From: a virus
IMG/VR virus record: IMGVR_UViG_3300024348_000125
Location: 1-36,368 of that record
Reading direction: 5' to 3' (one strand)
Length of the DNA: 36,368 bases
Shown here: positions 7,818-14,118 of the stretch, piece by piece
How the letters are laid out: each line of letters starts with the position of its first letter
How positions within the stretch are numbered: position 1 is the first letter of the stretch
The notes under the pieces: generated by a model
Database searches by the model: none
Told to the model about the DNA's origin: nothing
What the model saw: only the letters and a program-made list of their open reading frames with translations
Translations under genes and position numbers: made by a program

Positions 7818-9107
7818 TTATACTATCCAATCTAAATTCTGCTTTGGGAGTTCCCGACCCCATACACTGTCTGCGCCTGTGAATACTACATCTGTTACAC
7901 ACAAGTAACGGAAGGCATCTGAGGCATGAGAAGTCCAGTCGTGTACTGGCTTCTGCGACCAAATCTTTTTCTTGTCATTGTAACTACTACGGTATTGGAG
8001 TAAAGCTTCTAGACCTTTTGTTGTCTTTTCTTCATCAAACCAACACTTGTTTAACGTAGTTCTAGTAGTCTCAATACCATCCATAACACGTAGTTTAGGT
8101 GCTACTTGAAAGTCTATACCTAAACTAAAAGCAAGGTCCTTGCGTGACTTACCGGTAGAAAACTCCCTAACGACAATATCGTGTGGTGCAATATGAGCAC
8201 CGTAGCGATAACCTTTTGCGTTGAGGACATCGATATAATGTGGTAAACCTTCTCCTGAACTTTCATAATAATCTATTATGTTAATTGCTTTGCCGTCAAA
8301 CTGTGCAAACCAAATAGCAGTAGCGTCTGCTACTCCCAAGTCCCACGATGTAACAACCTGTTTACTAGGGTCATAAGGTACTTTACCAACCCTTTCGCCC
8401 TCGTAAGCAGCCTCAATCTCTTTAGCATAATAAGCCCCTCTAAGAGCAGCAGACCAAGAACACTCATACTCTTGTTCGTACTCAGTTTCTGCCATATCCT
8501 GTTGCGCAAGTTCAAGCTCTTCATCGTCTAATATTCCTGTTTCACTTGCTTTGAACAAGAACCTTGCCCATCCCTTCTTATCGGGCGCAGTGTGATATAA
8601 ATCATAAAATTCGTTCTTACCTTTGGGTGTACCAATAAATATTGCGTACCCCTTTCTGTCTGACAGTGCAGGTCTTATTACCTCACTGTACATCTTAGGG
8701 TTCATCTGGGCATACTCGTCTAAGATGACACCATCCAAATAAATTCCCCTAAGGGTGTCTGGATTATCTGCACCATATAACTGTATCCTAGCACCTAGGA
8801 AGTCAGCTCTTAGCTCTGCCTCGTTAAACTTAACATCAGGAAAGCTGCCACATAATCTCTTTAACTCATCCCAAGCAACGGTCTTAGCTTGCTTGAATAA
8901 AGGCGCTAAGTAAGCATACCTAGGCGCTCTCTTACCAGACTGGATGTCTTCTACACTGCTCTTAATAAGCTCATTAATAGCAAATACAGTCTTACCAAAC
9001 CGCCTGTGACATACAACAACATTGAATCTAGCCAAGTTTGTATGTAAATGTTTCTGTAATTCCCTAGGTGTATAGGGTATTACTATACTGCGTCTCCCCT
9101 CTTCCAT
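7818..9107 (-). CDS. terL: Terminase large subunit (429 aa)
   Basis: ATP-dependent DNA packaging motor with nuclease. Walker A is CHRRFGKT (residues 33-40), Walker B GVILDE (126-131, with catalytic Glu131), and the coupling motif FIGTPKGKN (157-165). The nuclease domain begins SWDLGVADAT (254-263, metal-binding Asp256) and ends with HDWTSHASDAFRYL near 387-400, the usual C-terminal acidic site. Length is at the short end of normal. Directly after the small subunit and before the portal. Cleaves concatemers and pumps DNA into the procapsid. I cannot tell from the motifs whether it uses headful or site-specific cutting. Confidence 0.92.
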   Translation of the reverse strand: MEEGRRSIVIPYTPRELQKHLHTNLARFNVVVCHRRFGKTVFAINELIKSSVEDIQSGKRAPRYAYLAPLFKQAKTVAWDELKRLCGSFPDVKFNEAELRADFLGARIQLYGADNPDTLRGIYLDGVILDEYAQMNPKMYSEVIRPALSDRKGYAIFIGTPKGKNEFYDLYHTAPDKKGWARFLFKASETGILDDEELELAQQDMAETEYEQEYECSWSAALRGAYYAKEIEAAYEGERVGKVPYDPSKQVVTSWDLGVADATAIWFAQFDGKAINIIDYYESSGEGLPHYIDVLNAKGYRYGAHIAPHDIVVREFSTGKSRKDLAFSLGIDFQVAPKLRVMDGIETTRTTLNKCWFDEEKTTKGLEALLQYRSSYNDKKKIWSQKPVHDWTSHASDAFRYLCVTDVVFTGADSVWGRELPKQNLDWIV

Positions 9108-9134
9108 ACACTTCTTTCCCTTTAATACGTCTTT

Positions 9135-9716
9135 CTAGTGTAGCTTGTCTTTCTCTTCCCTTCCGTTAGCGTCAGCTATATCAGTAGCATCATTAGCCCA
9201 TTGTATGTCAAAGTTCCTGTCTTCAACCACAACGTGTTGTTTAGTGTTCCAACCACATTGGGTCTTAAGCCAGAATGCTGTCATACTTGGACTGTCTCCG
9301 GATACTGCCATTTCATAGGCTACTCCTGCTACTCTGGCTGACCTCTTTTCTTTACCAATTGTAAGGTTATGCTGAAAGTACTTTGTAAGGGTAGCATTAC
9401 TAATACCCATTACCTTTGCTATTGTGTGCTGGTCAAGCCCAATAGTTACCATTTCCTCTACCTTACTATAGTCATCATCTGTAGGCTTATACTTAGAACC
9501 TCTCTTGTTCCTAGACTTCTTACCTCCAGCAACTCTAGTTTCACCTGCGTTGTCTATAGTTGGTCTGCCTATTTTACGCTCAATCTTAATTACAGCGTCA
9601 CTAGGTACAATGCCTGTAGCAGATGCCACAGCAAACTTAGCTTCTTCAATCAGTTCTTTCTCTAGCAGCTTAGCATCCTCTTTAGAGTTTACCTCTGCAA
9701 ATCCTTTCTTAGCCAT
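9135..9716 (-). CDS. terS: Terminase small subunit (193 aa)
   Basis: A helix-turn-helix sits at about residues 95-114 (LDQHTIAKVMGISNATLTKY), followed by the conserved pattern RSARVAGVAYEMAVSGDSPS and MTAFWLKTQCGW, which I recognise from phage small terminases. An N-terminal ~80 residues is basic and low in complexity. It is the first gene of the leftward late block, facing the AT-rich control region. There is no clear ribosome site before the ATG, unlike its neighbours, so its expression may be deliberately low. Expected role: recognises the packaging site on phage DNA and recruits the large subunit. Confidence 0.85.
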   Translation of the reverse strand: MAKKGFAEVNSKEDAKLLEKELIEEAKFAVASATGIVPSDAVIKIERKIGRPTIDNAGETRVAGGKKSRNKRGSKYKPTDDDYSKVEEMVTIGLDQHTIAKVMGISNATLTKYFQHNLTIGKEKRSARVAGVAYEMAVSGDSPSMTAFWLKTQCGWNTKQHVVVEDRNFDIQWANDATDIADANGREEKDKLH

Positions 9717-9740
9717 ACACTATTATTATACACTATAAAA

Positions 9741-9760
9741 TTAAATACTATTAAATACTA
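9741..9760 (+). repeat. Tandem 10-base repeat
   Basis: TTAAATACTA occurs twice head to tail. It lies 25-44 bases upstream of the small terminase start, in an easily melted AT stretch. It may be part of the late promoter or an unwinding element. Confidence 0.6.
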
Positions 9761-9797
9761 TAAACTAGACATAGTTTGAATATTGTTTATATACATA

Positions 9798-9820
9798 CCT
9801 AGCGTCCATACTAAGTATGT
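9798..9820 (+). promoter_or_regulatory. Shared intergenic element, copy A
   Basis: A 23-base site matching copy C (14928-14950) at 19 of 23 positions; core TAGCGTCCATACTAAG. Found only in the two AT-rich control regions. On the minus strand it lies just downstream of a TATAAT at 9847-9852, so it could act on late transcription. Confidence 0.55.
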
Positions 9821-9879
9821 TGATGCTGTTCTATATACTATTATGTATTATATATACTGAAAGCTTCACACTTTGTTTG

Positions 9880-9902
9880 CTTAGCTTCTATGCTAGGTTT
9901 GT
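9880..9902 (+). promoter_or_regulatory. Shared intergenic element, copy B
   Basis: A 23-base site matching copy C at 21 of 23 positions; core TAGCTTCTATGCTAGG. It lies 28 bases from a minus-strand TATAAT (9847-9852) on the upstream side, where an activator for the late genes could bind. This role is an inference. Confidence 0.55.
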
Positions 9903-10072
9903 GTCTTAACTTTATCAGTTTAGATAAACAATATTATACCATATTTCTAAATAAATAGGTTGGAATACAGGGTTATATTATTGTGCCCGATTCTGGGAAT
10001 GTATGTGGGCCTATTTTACACGTGGCTATTTCGTGAGCGGATGCCATCTGGTACAGCAACAGCAGGCTGGAA

Positions 10073-10095
10073 ATGTAAAAAAAATAATTTTACAT
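10073..10095. repeat. Inverted repeat ATGTAAAA / TTTTACAT
   Basis: Eight-base perfect arms (10073-10080 and 10088-10095) around a seven-base AT loop. With A/T runs in both directions it could be a weak bidirectional terminator or a protein-binding dyad separating late genes from the cassette. Confidence 0.45.
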
Positions 10096-10120
10096 AGAGG
10101 TGGGTTTCCCCGTTTTTAGC

Positions 10121-10152
10121 CCCGCGCGTTTGGGGTGCGTACCCGCGCGTTT
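10121..10152 (+). repeat. Two direct copies of CCCGCGCGTTT
   Basis: Exact 11-base copies at 10121-10131 and 10142-10152, offset by 21 bases, which is two helical turns. GC-rich in an otherwise AT-rich region. The same-face spacing is what one expects for cooperative protein binding. Confidence 0.55.
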
Positions 10153-10220
10153 TCTTCGAATACCCCCACTCCGTGTGTGTGATTAATAATACCCGACTGC
10201 CACGCTTGGTTATTCATTTT

Positions 10221-10246
10221 GGCGGGAATGCGTGGCGGGAATGCGT
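10221..10246 (+). repeat. Perfect tandem 13-base repeat
   Basis: GGCGGGAATGCGT is duplicated head to tail, carrying two of the CGTGGC hexamers once the following GGC is included. A recent duplication, or two binding sites about 1.2 turns apart. Confidence 0.65.
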
Positions 10247-10257
10247 GGCATTTATAC

Positions 10258-10273
10258 ATTAGCATTTGCTAAT
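10258..10273. repeat. Palindrome ATTAGCATTTGCTAAT
   Basis: Seven-base perfect arms around two bases. A classic dimeric operator shape, about 170 bases upstream of the -35 of the promoter for the 10522 gene. Confidence 0.45.
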
Positions 10274-10373
10274 ACACCAAGGCAATTTTGTTTTTTATTC
10301 GTGGCGTGTGCGTGTGAATTTATATATCCCTCACTAATAACGATACAGCGCGAAGTTTTAAGCGTGGCGTTGA

Positions 10374-10395
10374 AAAAGCGTAACACTGTTACAAG
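10374..10395 (+). repeat. 22-base repeat with 13-base palindrome, copy 1
   Basis: The core GTAACACTGTTAC (10380-10392) is a palindrome with six-base arms. Including flanks, 22 bases are identical to 11205-11226. It ends 30 bases before the -35 of the promoter at 10426, a position suited to a regulator. Confidence 0.7.
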
Positions 10396-10425
10396 TTTAT
10401 TGTGTGCAAATAGTCCGTTATGCGC

Positions 10426-10455
10426 TTGACGTGTGGCCGTATGCCGTGTTAAAAT
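10426..10455 (+). promoter_or_regulatory. Sigma70-like promoter of the 10522 gene
   Basis: TTGACG (10426-10431), 18-base spacer, TAAAAT (10450-10455); five of six matches in each box. The gene starts about 66 bases downstream behind an AAAGGAAA ribosome site. Confidence 0.6.
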
Positions 10456-10521
10456 TCTTTTATGGCTTGCGCCCTGCGTGCCTATTTTATAAAACGCTAG
10501 GCAATCATAAAAGGAAATACC

Positions 10522-11055
10522 ATGACAAACAAGAAAAACACAAACAACGCAAAAACAATATACAACGCTGACTTGCCACCGCTTGACGCTGATTTCAAAA
10601 AAGAGCTTAATAGCTGGCTAAATGCTGATGACAAGGCAAAGGCAACCGAGAGCACACTCAGTGACCGCATACGCGGTTATATGGTGGATGGCTTAGCGGG
10701 CAAGCAACAACTTGAACAGGCCGCTTACTTTTTACACTTAGCTGGCAGAAGCGAAAGTTACCGTGCTCTAATTAATCGCCTTACTGCTGAGCTTTTCAAT
10801 AAAGGCAAAGTAAAGCAAATGGTAGTTATTAAATCCAGTCGCAAAGGCGCTAAAAAAGAGATAGTGCCAGTCGTTCCGCCTACTAAAGAGCAGGCCGAGC
10901 AAAAAATCGTTGACTTAGCTGAAAAGGCACGCGACCGCCAGCAGAAGCAGGCCGAAGAATACATGCTTTGCACATACAACACGCTTGACACATTGCGCGC
11001 TGAATTTGCCCGTATTGAAGCGCTTTTGACTGCTAAGCTGGCCAAGGCTTCATAA
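10522..11055 (+). CDS. Unknown protein in a self-contained cassette (177 aa)
   Basis: I do not recognise this protein. It is hydrophilic, mostly helical and charged, with an acidic/Pro N-terminus (YNADLPPLDADFKKELN), a middle segment VKQMVVIKSSRKGAKKE and a C-terminal coiled-coil-like helix (residues ~120-177). There is no membrane segment or enzyme motif. Its codons favour CGC, GCC and GCG in a way the neighbouring genes do not. It has its own promoter (10426), ribosome site AAAGGAAA, and a strong terminator 30 bases after the stop, and sits between the late and early blocks. These are the marks of a moron-type insertion expressed independently of the phage programme. Confidence 0.75.
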   Translation: MTNKKNTNNAKTIYNADLPPLDADFKKELNSWLNADDKAKATESTLSDRIRGYMVDGLAGKQQLEQAAYFLHLAGRSESYRALINRLTAELFNKGKVKQMVVIKSSRKGAKKEIVPVVPPTKEQAEQKIVDLAEKARDRQQKQAEEYMLCTYNTLDTLRAEFARIEALLTAKLAKAS

Positions 11056-11084
11056 CTCAATAATAGCGCCTAAATAAGCTTATT

Positions 11085-11107
11085 AAGCCCCTTAATTGGG
11101 GCTTTTT
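11085..11107 (+). terminator. Strong intrinsic terminator after the cassette gene
   Basis: AAGCCCC (11085-11091), loop TTAATT, GGGGCTT (11098-11104), ending in a TTTTT run to 11107. A perfect seven-pair stem. It isolates the 10522 gene from the early genes that follow. Confidence 0.88.
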
Positions 11108-11137
11108 AGCGCCTGCTGTTCTTGTATTCTCACAGGT

Positions 11138-11166
11138 TTGACAATGCAGATAAAAAAGCGGATAAT
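11138..11166 (+). promoter_or_regulatory. Strong sigma70-like early promoter
   Basis: TTGACA (11138-11143), 17-base spacer, GATAAT (11161-11166): perfect -35, five of six in the -10. It follows the cassette terminator and heads the early gene run starting at 11297. The second palindromic repeat lies about 40 bases downstream, within the leader. Confidence 0.75.
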
Positions 11167-11204
11167 GTTAGTATGAATCAAGTATTACGCGTGCAGGGAT
11201 AAAG

Positions 11205-11226
11205 AAAAGCGTAACACTGTTACAAG
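11205..11226 (+). repeat. 22-base repeat with 13-base palindrome, copy 2
   Basis: Identical to 10374-10395; core GTAACACTGTTAC at 11211-11223. Lies downstream of the early promoter, where a bound protein could block elongation or the transcript could form a small hairpin. The two copies bracket the 10522 gene with its promoter and terminator. Confidence 0.7.
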
Positions 11227-11296
11227 AATTCTCCGAGTGCTAAGCAACACTATAAAAGGCTCATAAATTTACAATTAAAAGGGATAAACAAAAGCT

Positions 11297-11485
11297 ATGA
11301 GAAAACTATCAAAACGACAAAAGAACATACTTAAAGACTTTACAAGCTATTACAGCTTTGACCAGTTGCCAGAAGTAACACAATGCCAAGTAGAAAGGGC
11401 AAATGATTATGAAAGCCTGCATACTGATGTAGGTATTTTTCTTTCAGATAATTACTATACAAACAGGGATAAACAAAATGCATAA
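11297..11485 (+). CDS. Small early protein (62 aa)
   Basis: A short protein starting MRKLSKRQKNILKDFTSYY, with NDYESLHTDVGIFLSDNYY in the C-terminal half. The pattern 'KKQK..L..F..YY...LP...........DYE.L..D...F' is familiar from small T7-like early proteins of unknown role. It is the first gene after the early promoter and overlaps the next gene by eight bases. The upstream AAAAGGGATAAACAAAAG has a plausible though distant ribosome site. Candidate host-takeover or anti-defence factor by position only. Confidence 0.7.
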   Translation: MRKLSKRQKNILKDFTSYYSFDQLPEVTQCQVERANDYESLHTDVGIFLSDNYYTNRDKQNA

Positions 11486-12092
11486 AGTAATAACATTCAA
11501 AGGCAAAAGACTGAGCCGTGCAAGGGTAAAGAATAATATTCTTAAAGTGTACAATAAGGCAGACGCGCACACCGATTGGTATGTTGATGCTCATGCTTTT
11601 TGTAAGGGATTGAGTATTAAATACAATAGACCGCTTAGTGTTGTTGTTGGTATTGTTTCTGCACTGTCACCACTAAAGACGTGGGATAAAAATAAAGAGA
11701 TAGCTGAATACTACTTGCAGACAAACAGCGTACTAAAAGGCGGTAAGTATATTAACTTTACTAAGCAGTGCGATAAAGTATTACAACTGGATAGGTGCTG
11801 GTTAATATGGAATAAGGTAACAGACGAGGGAATACAGTATATTCTTAAAGGGGAAAAGACAAAATCTTTCTACTTGAATATAATGCACCCATCACAGGAA
11901 TCAAAAGTCACAGTGGATAGACACGCTATTGCTGTGGCTTTAGGTAGAGTAGCAACAGACGAGGAACAAGCACTGACACCGCTTCATTATGCGTTCTTCG
12001 AGGACTGCTACATTTGGACAGCTAAGTTTCTGGGAATAAGACCGCTTATGTTGCAGTCTATTACTTGGGAAACGTGGCGTAATCTTAAATAA
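11478..12092 (+). CDS. Conserved phage protein with HhH-GPD glycosylase-like pattern (204 aa)
   Basis: A conserved phage early protein without an accepted function that I know of. Three segments line up with the endonuclease III (HhH-GPD) plan. VVVGIVSALSPLKTWDKNKE (56-75) sits where LLIAVLLSAQATD...NKA does, GEKTKSFYLN (125-134) where GVGRKTANVVLN does, and KVTVDRHAIAVALGR (143-157) where IAVDTHIFRVCNR does. Lys127 and Asp147 would be the catalytic lysine and aspartate. Their spacing of 20 is close to the 18 in endonuclease III. There is no C-terminal four-Cys iron-sulfur loop. A DNA base-excision or AP-lyase activity is my inference, not established. It is the second gene of the early block with ribosome site AGGGATAA. 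Confidence 0.75.
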   Translation: MHKVITFKGKRLSRARVKNNILKVYNKADAHTDWYVDAHAFCKGLSIKYNRPLSVVVGIVSALSPLKTWDKNKEIAEYYLQTNSVLKGGKYINFTKQCDKVLQLDRCWLIWNKVTDEGIQYILKGEKTKSFYLNIMHPSQESKVTVDRHAIAVALGRVATDEEQALTPLHYAFFEDCYIWTAKFLGIRPLMLQSITWETWRNLK

Positions 12093-12104
12093 AAGGAAAC
12101 TATT

Positions 12105-12320
12105 ATGTGTGAAAACAAAATAAGCTACATGATGCCCAAAGGTAACTTTGGTTATAGAGAATACATGGTCGAATGCGGTACGACAGACCCATACGGTGAA
12201 CGTGCGATGTGCGACACTTGTTATGAAGACGAGCATATACGCAGGAATGCCCAGAGACAACAGGAAAACAGCGATGCAGACAATGCTTGGTTGCGTAGTG
12301 CTGGATGGGGTGAAATGTAA
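12105..12320 (+). CDS. Small Cys-containing early protein (71 aa)
   Basis: The sequence has Cys24 and a CDTC pair (36-39) in CGTTDPYGERAMCDTCYEDE, a possible small zinc knuckle with only three or four ligands. It ends with a charged helix and NAWLRSAGWGEM. A good ribosome site (AAAAGGAAAC) precedes the ATG. The PYGERA.CD.CY and SAGWGE patterns look familiar from marine phage small genes, but I know no function. Its stop overlaps the next start as TAATG. Confidence 0.7.
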   Translation: MCENKISYMMPKGNFGYREYMVECGTTDPYGERAMCDTCYEDEHIRRNAQRQQENSDADNAWLRSAGWGEM

Positions 12321-12442
12321 TGGAATATTTCATACTGACTATGATGGGAATGACACTGGTATTCATGTCCCTAGTATTTGTATTAGCACCAGATGACCTA
12401 CTAAAAGAGGCGAACAACGCGCCAAGGGGTAACAAGAAATGA
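12320..12442 (+). CDS. Small membrane protein (40 aa)
   Basis: Translation from the ATG at 12320 gives MEYFILTMMGMTLVFMSLVF and then VLAPDDLLKEANNAPRGNKK. This is one clear transmembrane helix (about residues 3-23) followed by a short charged tail. It overlaps the previous stop (TAATG) and the next start (ATGA), so it is placed exactly as a coupled gene would be. Such short early membrane proteins may alter the host envelope or superinfection; no function is known. Confidence 0.6.
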   Translation: MEYFILTMMGMTLVFMSLVFVLAPDDLLKEANNAPRGNKK

Positions 12443-12816
12443 CTGAGCAACAACAAAACACATTGTACGACATAACGTATATATTGGCGGATAGGGAATA
12501 CCTTATAAAGGAACATAAGGATAATCCATCGCTTGATAGATTACACACAATTAGAGTCTTGTTAAATACGTTAGAAGAGGCACACGGGCTTATCGACGAA
12601 TTAAAAGTTGAAGAAGACTATAAGTGCAACAATTGCTATGGCAGTTATAAAGACACAAGTGAGGGGTGTACAACAACCTGTGTTGAACATTTCATAGCCT
12701 CAAGAGAAGCGCCTTGTATGGATGGCTCTTGGGAAGGGGTTGTGCCTAAGTTTGAAGCTGTGACACAACTAATACTAAAAAAGGCGAATAAAGCGCCAAG
12801 GTATTATGAAAAGTAA
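12439..12816 (+). CDS. Early hypothetical protein with possible zinc site (125 aa)
   Basis: The first ~60 residues are helical (ITYILADREYLIKEHKDNPS, then a leucine-rich helix). After that come YKCNNCYGSYKDTSEGCTTT and CVEHF, giving Cys63, Cys66, Cys77 and Cys81 in a CxxC...CxxxC arrangement that could bind zinc. The C-terminus has DGSWEGVVPKFEAVTQLILK. It overlaps the previous gene as ATGA and the next by 11 bases. I do not recognise a family. Candidate early regulatory or host-interaction protein. Confidence 0.65.
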   Translation: MTEQQQNTLYDITYILADREYLIKEHKDNPSLDRLHTIRVLLNTLEEAHGLIDELKVEEDYKCNNCYGSYKDTSEGCTTTCVEHFIASREAPCMDGSWEGVVPKFEAVTQLILKKANKAPRYYEK

Positions 12817-12979
12817 TTCTCGAATTTTAACCGTGGATATTGACGATGCTATACATGCTGTGAAGCTACTTAAAAAGGCCAGTATCCACACAAATAACTT
12901 TATGGTGAACCATTCAAGACTAACAGCACTAAGGCTGATGAAAGAATGGGGAATTACTAGAGTACAACTACAACAATAA
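12806..12979 (+). CDS. Small early protein (57 aa)
   Basis: From the ATG at 12806 the protein reads MKSNSRILTVDIDDAIHAVK and then LLKKASIHTNN, with a C-terminal SRLTALRLMKEWGITRVQLQQ-like helix. It is a compact basic alpha/beta mini-protein. It overlaps the previous gene by 11 bases and leaves 18 bases before the next gene, whose ribosome site (AAAAAGGAAGG) fills that gap. No family recognised. Confidence 0.55.
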   Translation: MKSNSRILTVDIDDAIHAVKLLKKASIHTNNFMVNHSRLTALRLMKEWGITRVQLQQ

Positions 12980-12997
12980 TAAAAAGGAAGGTGTAAG

Positions 12998-13297
12998 ATG
13001 GAAGAAGAAAGAGAACAACTAGAGAAAGCGAACGAAACTATTGCAAGCTTAAGAGATGAGGTTAAGAGTTTGTACACTAAGATTGATAACTACAACCACG
13101 AGCTTGCAGTCGAGCGTTCTATATGGGAAAGGTTTGCTGATAGTATCATCCTAAGCAACAGCTTCGCTGACTTTATAGAAACCATGGTGTCTGATGAAGT
13201 GGATTCTAAGATAGACAATCTTGATTTATCTGATGAGATATCTGATGAAGTAGATAGTTACTTAAGTGCTTCAACAATTACTCTAGACAGGTATTAA
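12998..13297 (+). CDS. Acidic coiled-coil early protein (99 aa)
   Basis: The N-terminal half is a clear heptad coiled coil (EEEREQLEKANETIASLRDE). The C-terminal half is rich in Asp/Glu/Ser with two short similar stretches (SDEVDSKIDNLDLSDEISDE). The highly negative charge could mimic DNA, as several phage anti-restriction proteins do, but nothing specific identifies it. Excellent ribosome site (AAAAAGGAAGG) upstream. Confidence 0.65.
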   Translation: MEEEREQLEKANETIASLRDEVKSLYTKIDNYNHELAVERSIWERFADSIILSNSFADFIETMVSDEVDSKIDNLDLSDEISDEVDSYLSASTITLDRY

Positions 13298-13298
13298 G

Positions 13299-13475
13299 AT
13301 GGAAAATGAACTAGACAACTACTCAGATGGTGAGGTATTAGATTGGCTCTTAGATTTGGCTGGTGTTACAACAGTCGCAGAGTTGGAAGATATTTTAATC
13401 AACCATAGTAAACAAGAAGCGGGTACTTTTACATATAACAATATGTCTGGATTTTTAGAAAAGGGGGAGAAATGA
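13299..13475 (+). CDS. Small acidic early protein (58 aa)
   Basis: From the ATG at 13299: MENELDNYSDGEVLDWLLDL, then AGVTTVAELEDILINHSKQE and a short tail. It begins one base after the previous stop and overlaps the next start as ATGA, consistent with coupled translation. Acidic and helical. No family recognised. Confidence 0.6.
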   Translation: MENELDNYSDGEVLDWLLDLAGVTTVAELEDILINHSKQEAGTFTYNNMSGFLEKGEK

Positions 13476-13720
13476 ACATAGTAGAAGAACACTTGAAGAA
13501 AGAAAAAGAGCAGGAGTACTACACATTCTGCAGTCGCATGGAAAGGGTACTCGACAAGAAAGTACACGATGACCTTATTGAAACAGGCAGATACCTTGAT
13601 GATGAAATAGGTGAGGATAGATTTGTTGAGGCTGTGGATGCCGTAAAAGAAAGTCTATACAAAACATTGTGGGATTGTTACGAGGATGTCATTGGTGATA
13701 TTATTATGGAGGAGGCGTGA
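13472..13720 (+). CDS. Acidic early protein (82 aa)
   Basis: A helical, acidic protein (MNIVEEHLKKEKEQEYYTFC at the start; GRYLDDEIGEDRFVEAVDAV in the middle; WDCYEDVIGDIIMEEA at the end). The AAGGGGGAG before the ATG is a strong ribosome site. Start overlaps the previous stop and its own stop overlaps the next ATG (TGATG). No motif or family recognised; a DNA-mimic or host-factor-binding role is conceivable from its charge. Confidence 0.6.
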   Translation: MNIVEEHLKKEKEQEYYTFCSRMERVLDKKVHDDLIETGRYLDDEIGEDRFVEAVDAVKESLYKTLWDCYEDVIGDIIMEEA

Positions 13721-13917
13721 TGTCAACTGAAGAAAACGAAATAAAACTAGAGGCAATCTTTGACTGGCTTTGGTATGAATGTGATGACCCTATTGATGAA
13801 ATAACCAACCTAATTCTCAAAGCTTATCCAAATAAAGAATGGCTTGATGAGTACGGAGATGTTCTGAAACATAAGAGCGACTTCATAAAAGAACTTAAAG
13901 ATTATAGAGGAGAATAA
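13720..13917 (+). CDS. Acidic early protein (65 aa)
   Basis: ATG at 13720 is preferred over the GTG one codon upstream because GGAGGAGG sits at the right distance and the ATG overlaps the previous stop. The protein begins MSTEENEIKLEAIFDWLWYE and includes CDDPIDEITNLILKAYPNKE. Tryptophan-rich and acidic. It may be a distant relative of the neighbouring small acidic proteins, but no family is recognised. Confidence 0.6.
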   Translation: MSTEENEIKLEAIFDWLWYECDDPIDEITNLILKAYPNKEWLDEYGDVLKHKSDFIKELKDYRGE

Positions 13918-13919
13918 TA

Positions 13920-14117
13920 ATGTCAAGTGAAGACACGGAATGGGAATTATTAGACAAGAGATTACAGGCTACTAAAGAGGTAATTAAGGCAGGGCATAGG
14001 GTCAATCAAAGAAGTACCCTAGAATCCAATCCTACGCCCTCTGAATGTACAATTGAGGGTTGTATGGACAGGATGATGGAACACCTAAGTGAATACTATA
14101 AGAATGGGGGTAAATAG
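13920..14117 (+). CDS. Small early protein (65 aa)
   Basis: A hydrophilic protein beginning MSSEDTEWELLDKRLQATKE with ECTIEGCMDRMMEHLSEYYK near the end. The AGAGGAGAATA upstream is a good ribosome site. The next gene follows two bases after the stop. It could be a small helical adaptor; I do not recognise it. Confidence 0.6.
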   Translation: MSSEDTEWELLDKRLQATKEVIKAGHRVNQRSTLESNPTPSECTIEGCMDRMMEHLSEYYKNGGK

Positions 14118-14118
14118 T

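Larger units (their letters stand above)
10199..10368 (+). repeat. Cluster of CGTGGC hexamers
   Basis: CGTGGC occurs at 10231, 10244, 10300 and 10363 in the same direction, with an inverse copy at 10199-10204 and one more direct copy at 10021. The local density looks iteron-like. It lies upstream of the promoter of the 10522 gene. Confidence 0.5.
9717..10521. other. Divergent control region, about 800 bases, no convincing gene
   Basis: Two halves differ in character. Positions 9717-10010 are very AT-rich with an exact tandem TTAAATACTA repeat and two copies of the shared 16-23-base element. Positions 10010-10520 hold GC-rich patches, several CGTGGC hexamers, two pairs of direct repeats, two short palindromes, a 22-base repeat also found at 11205 and a sigma70-like promoter. 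A possible reading frame at 10232-10429 has no ribosome site and no recognisable content. The region separates leftward late genes from rightward genes and is the best place for promoters and possibly an origin. Confidence 0.7.
11056..11296. other. Leader region between cassette and early genes
   Basis: About 240 bases with a terminator, a strong promoter, copy 2 of the palindromic repeat and an ATAAAAG-rich leader. AGGGATAA words recur before 11205, 11297 and 11478 and may act as ribosome-binding leader motifs. No reading frame of note. Confidence 0.6.

Noticed and set aside
10232-10429. A 65-residue plus-strand reading frame in the control region
   Set aside because: It lacks a ribosome site, covers the repeats and palindrome, and has no protein-like pattern.
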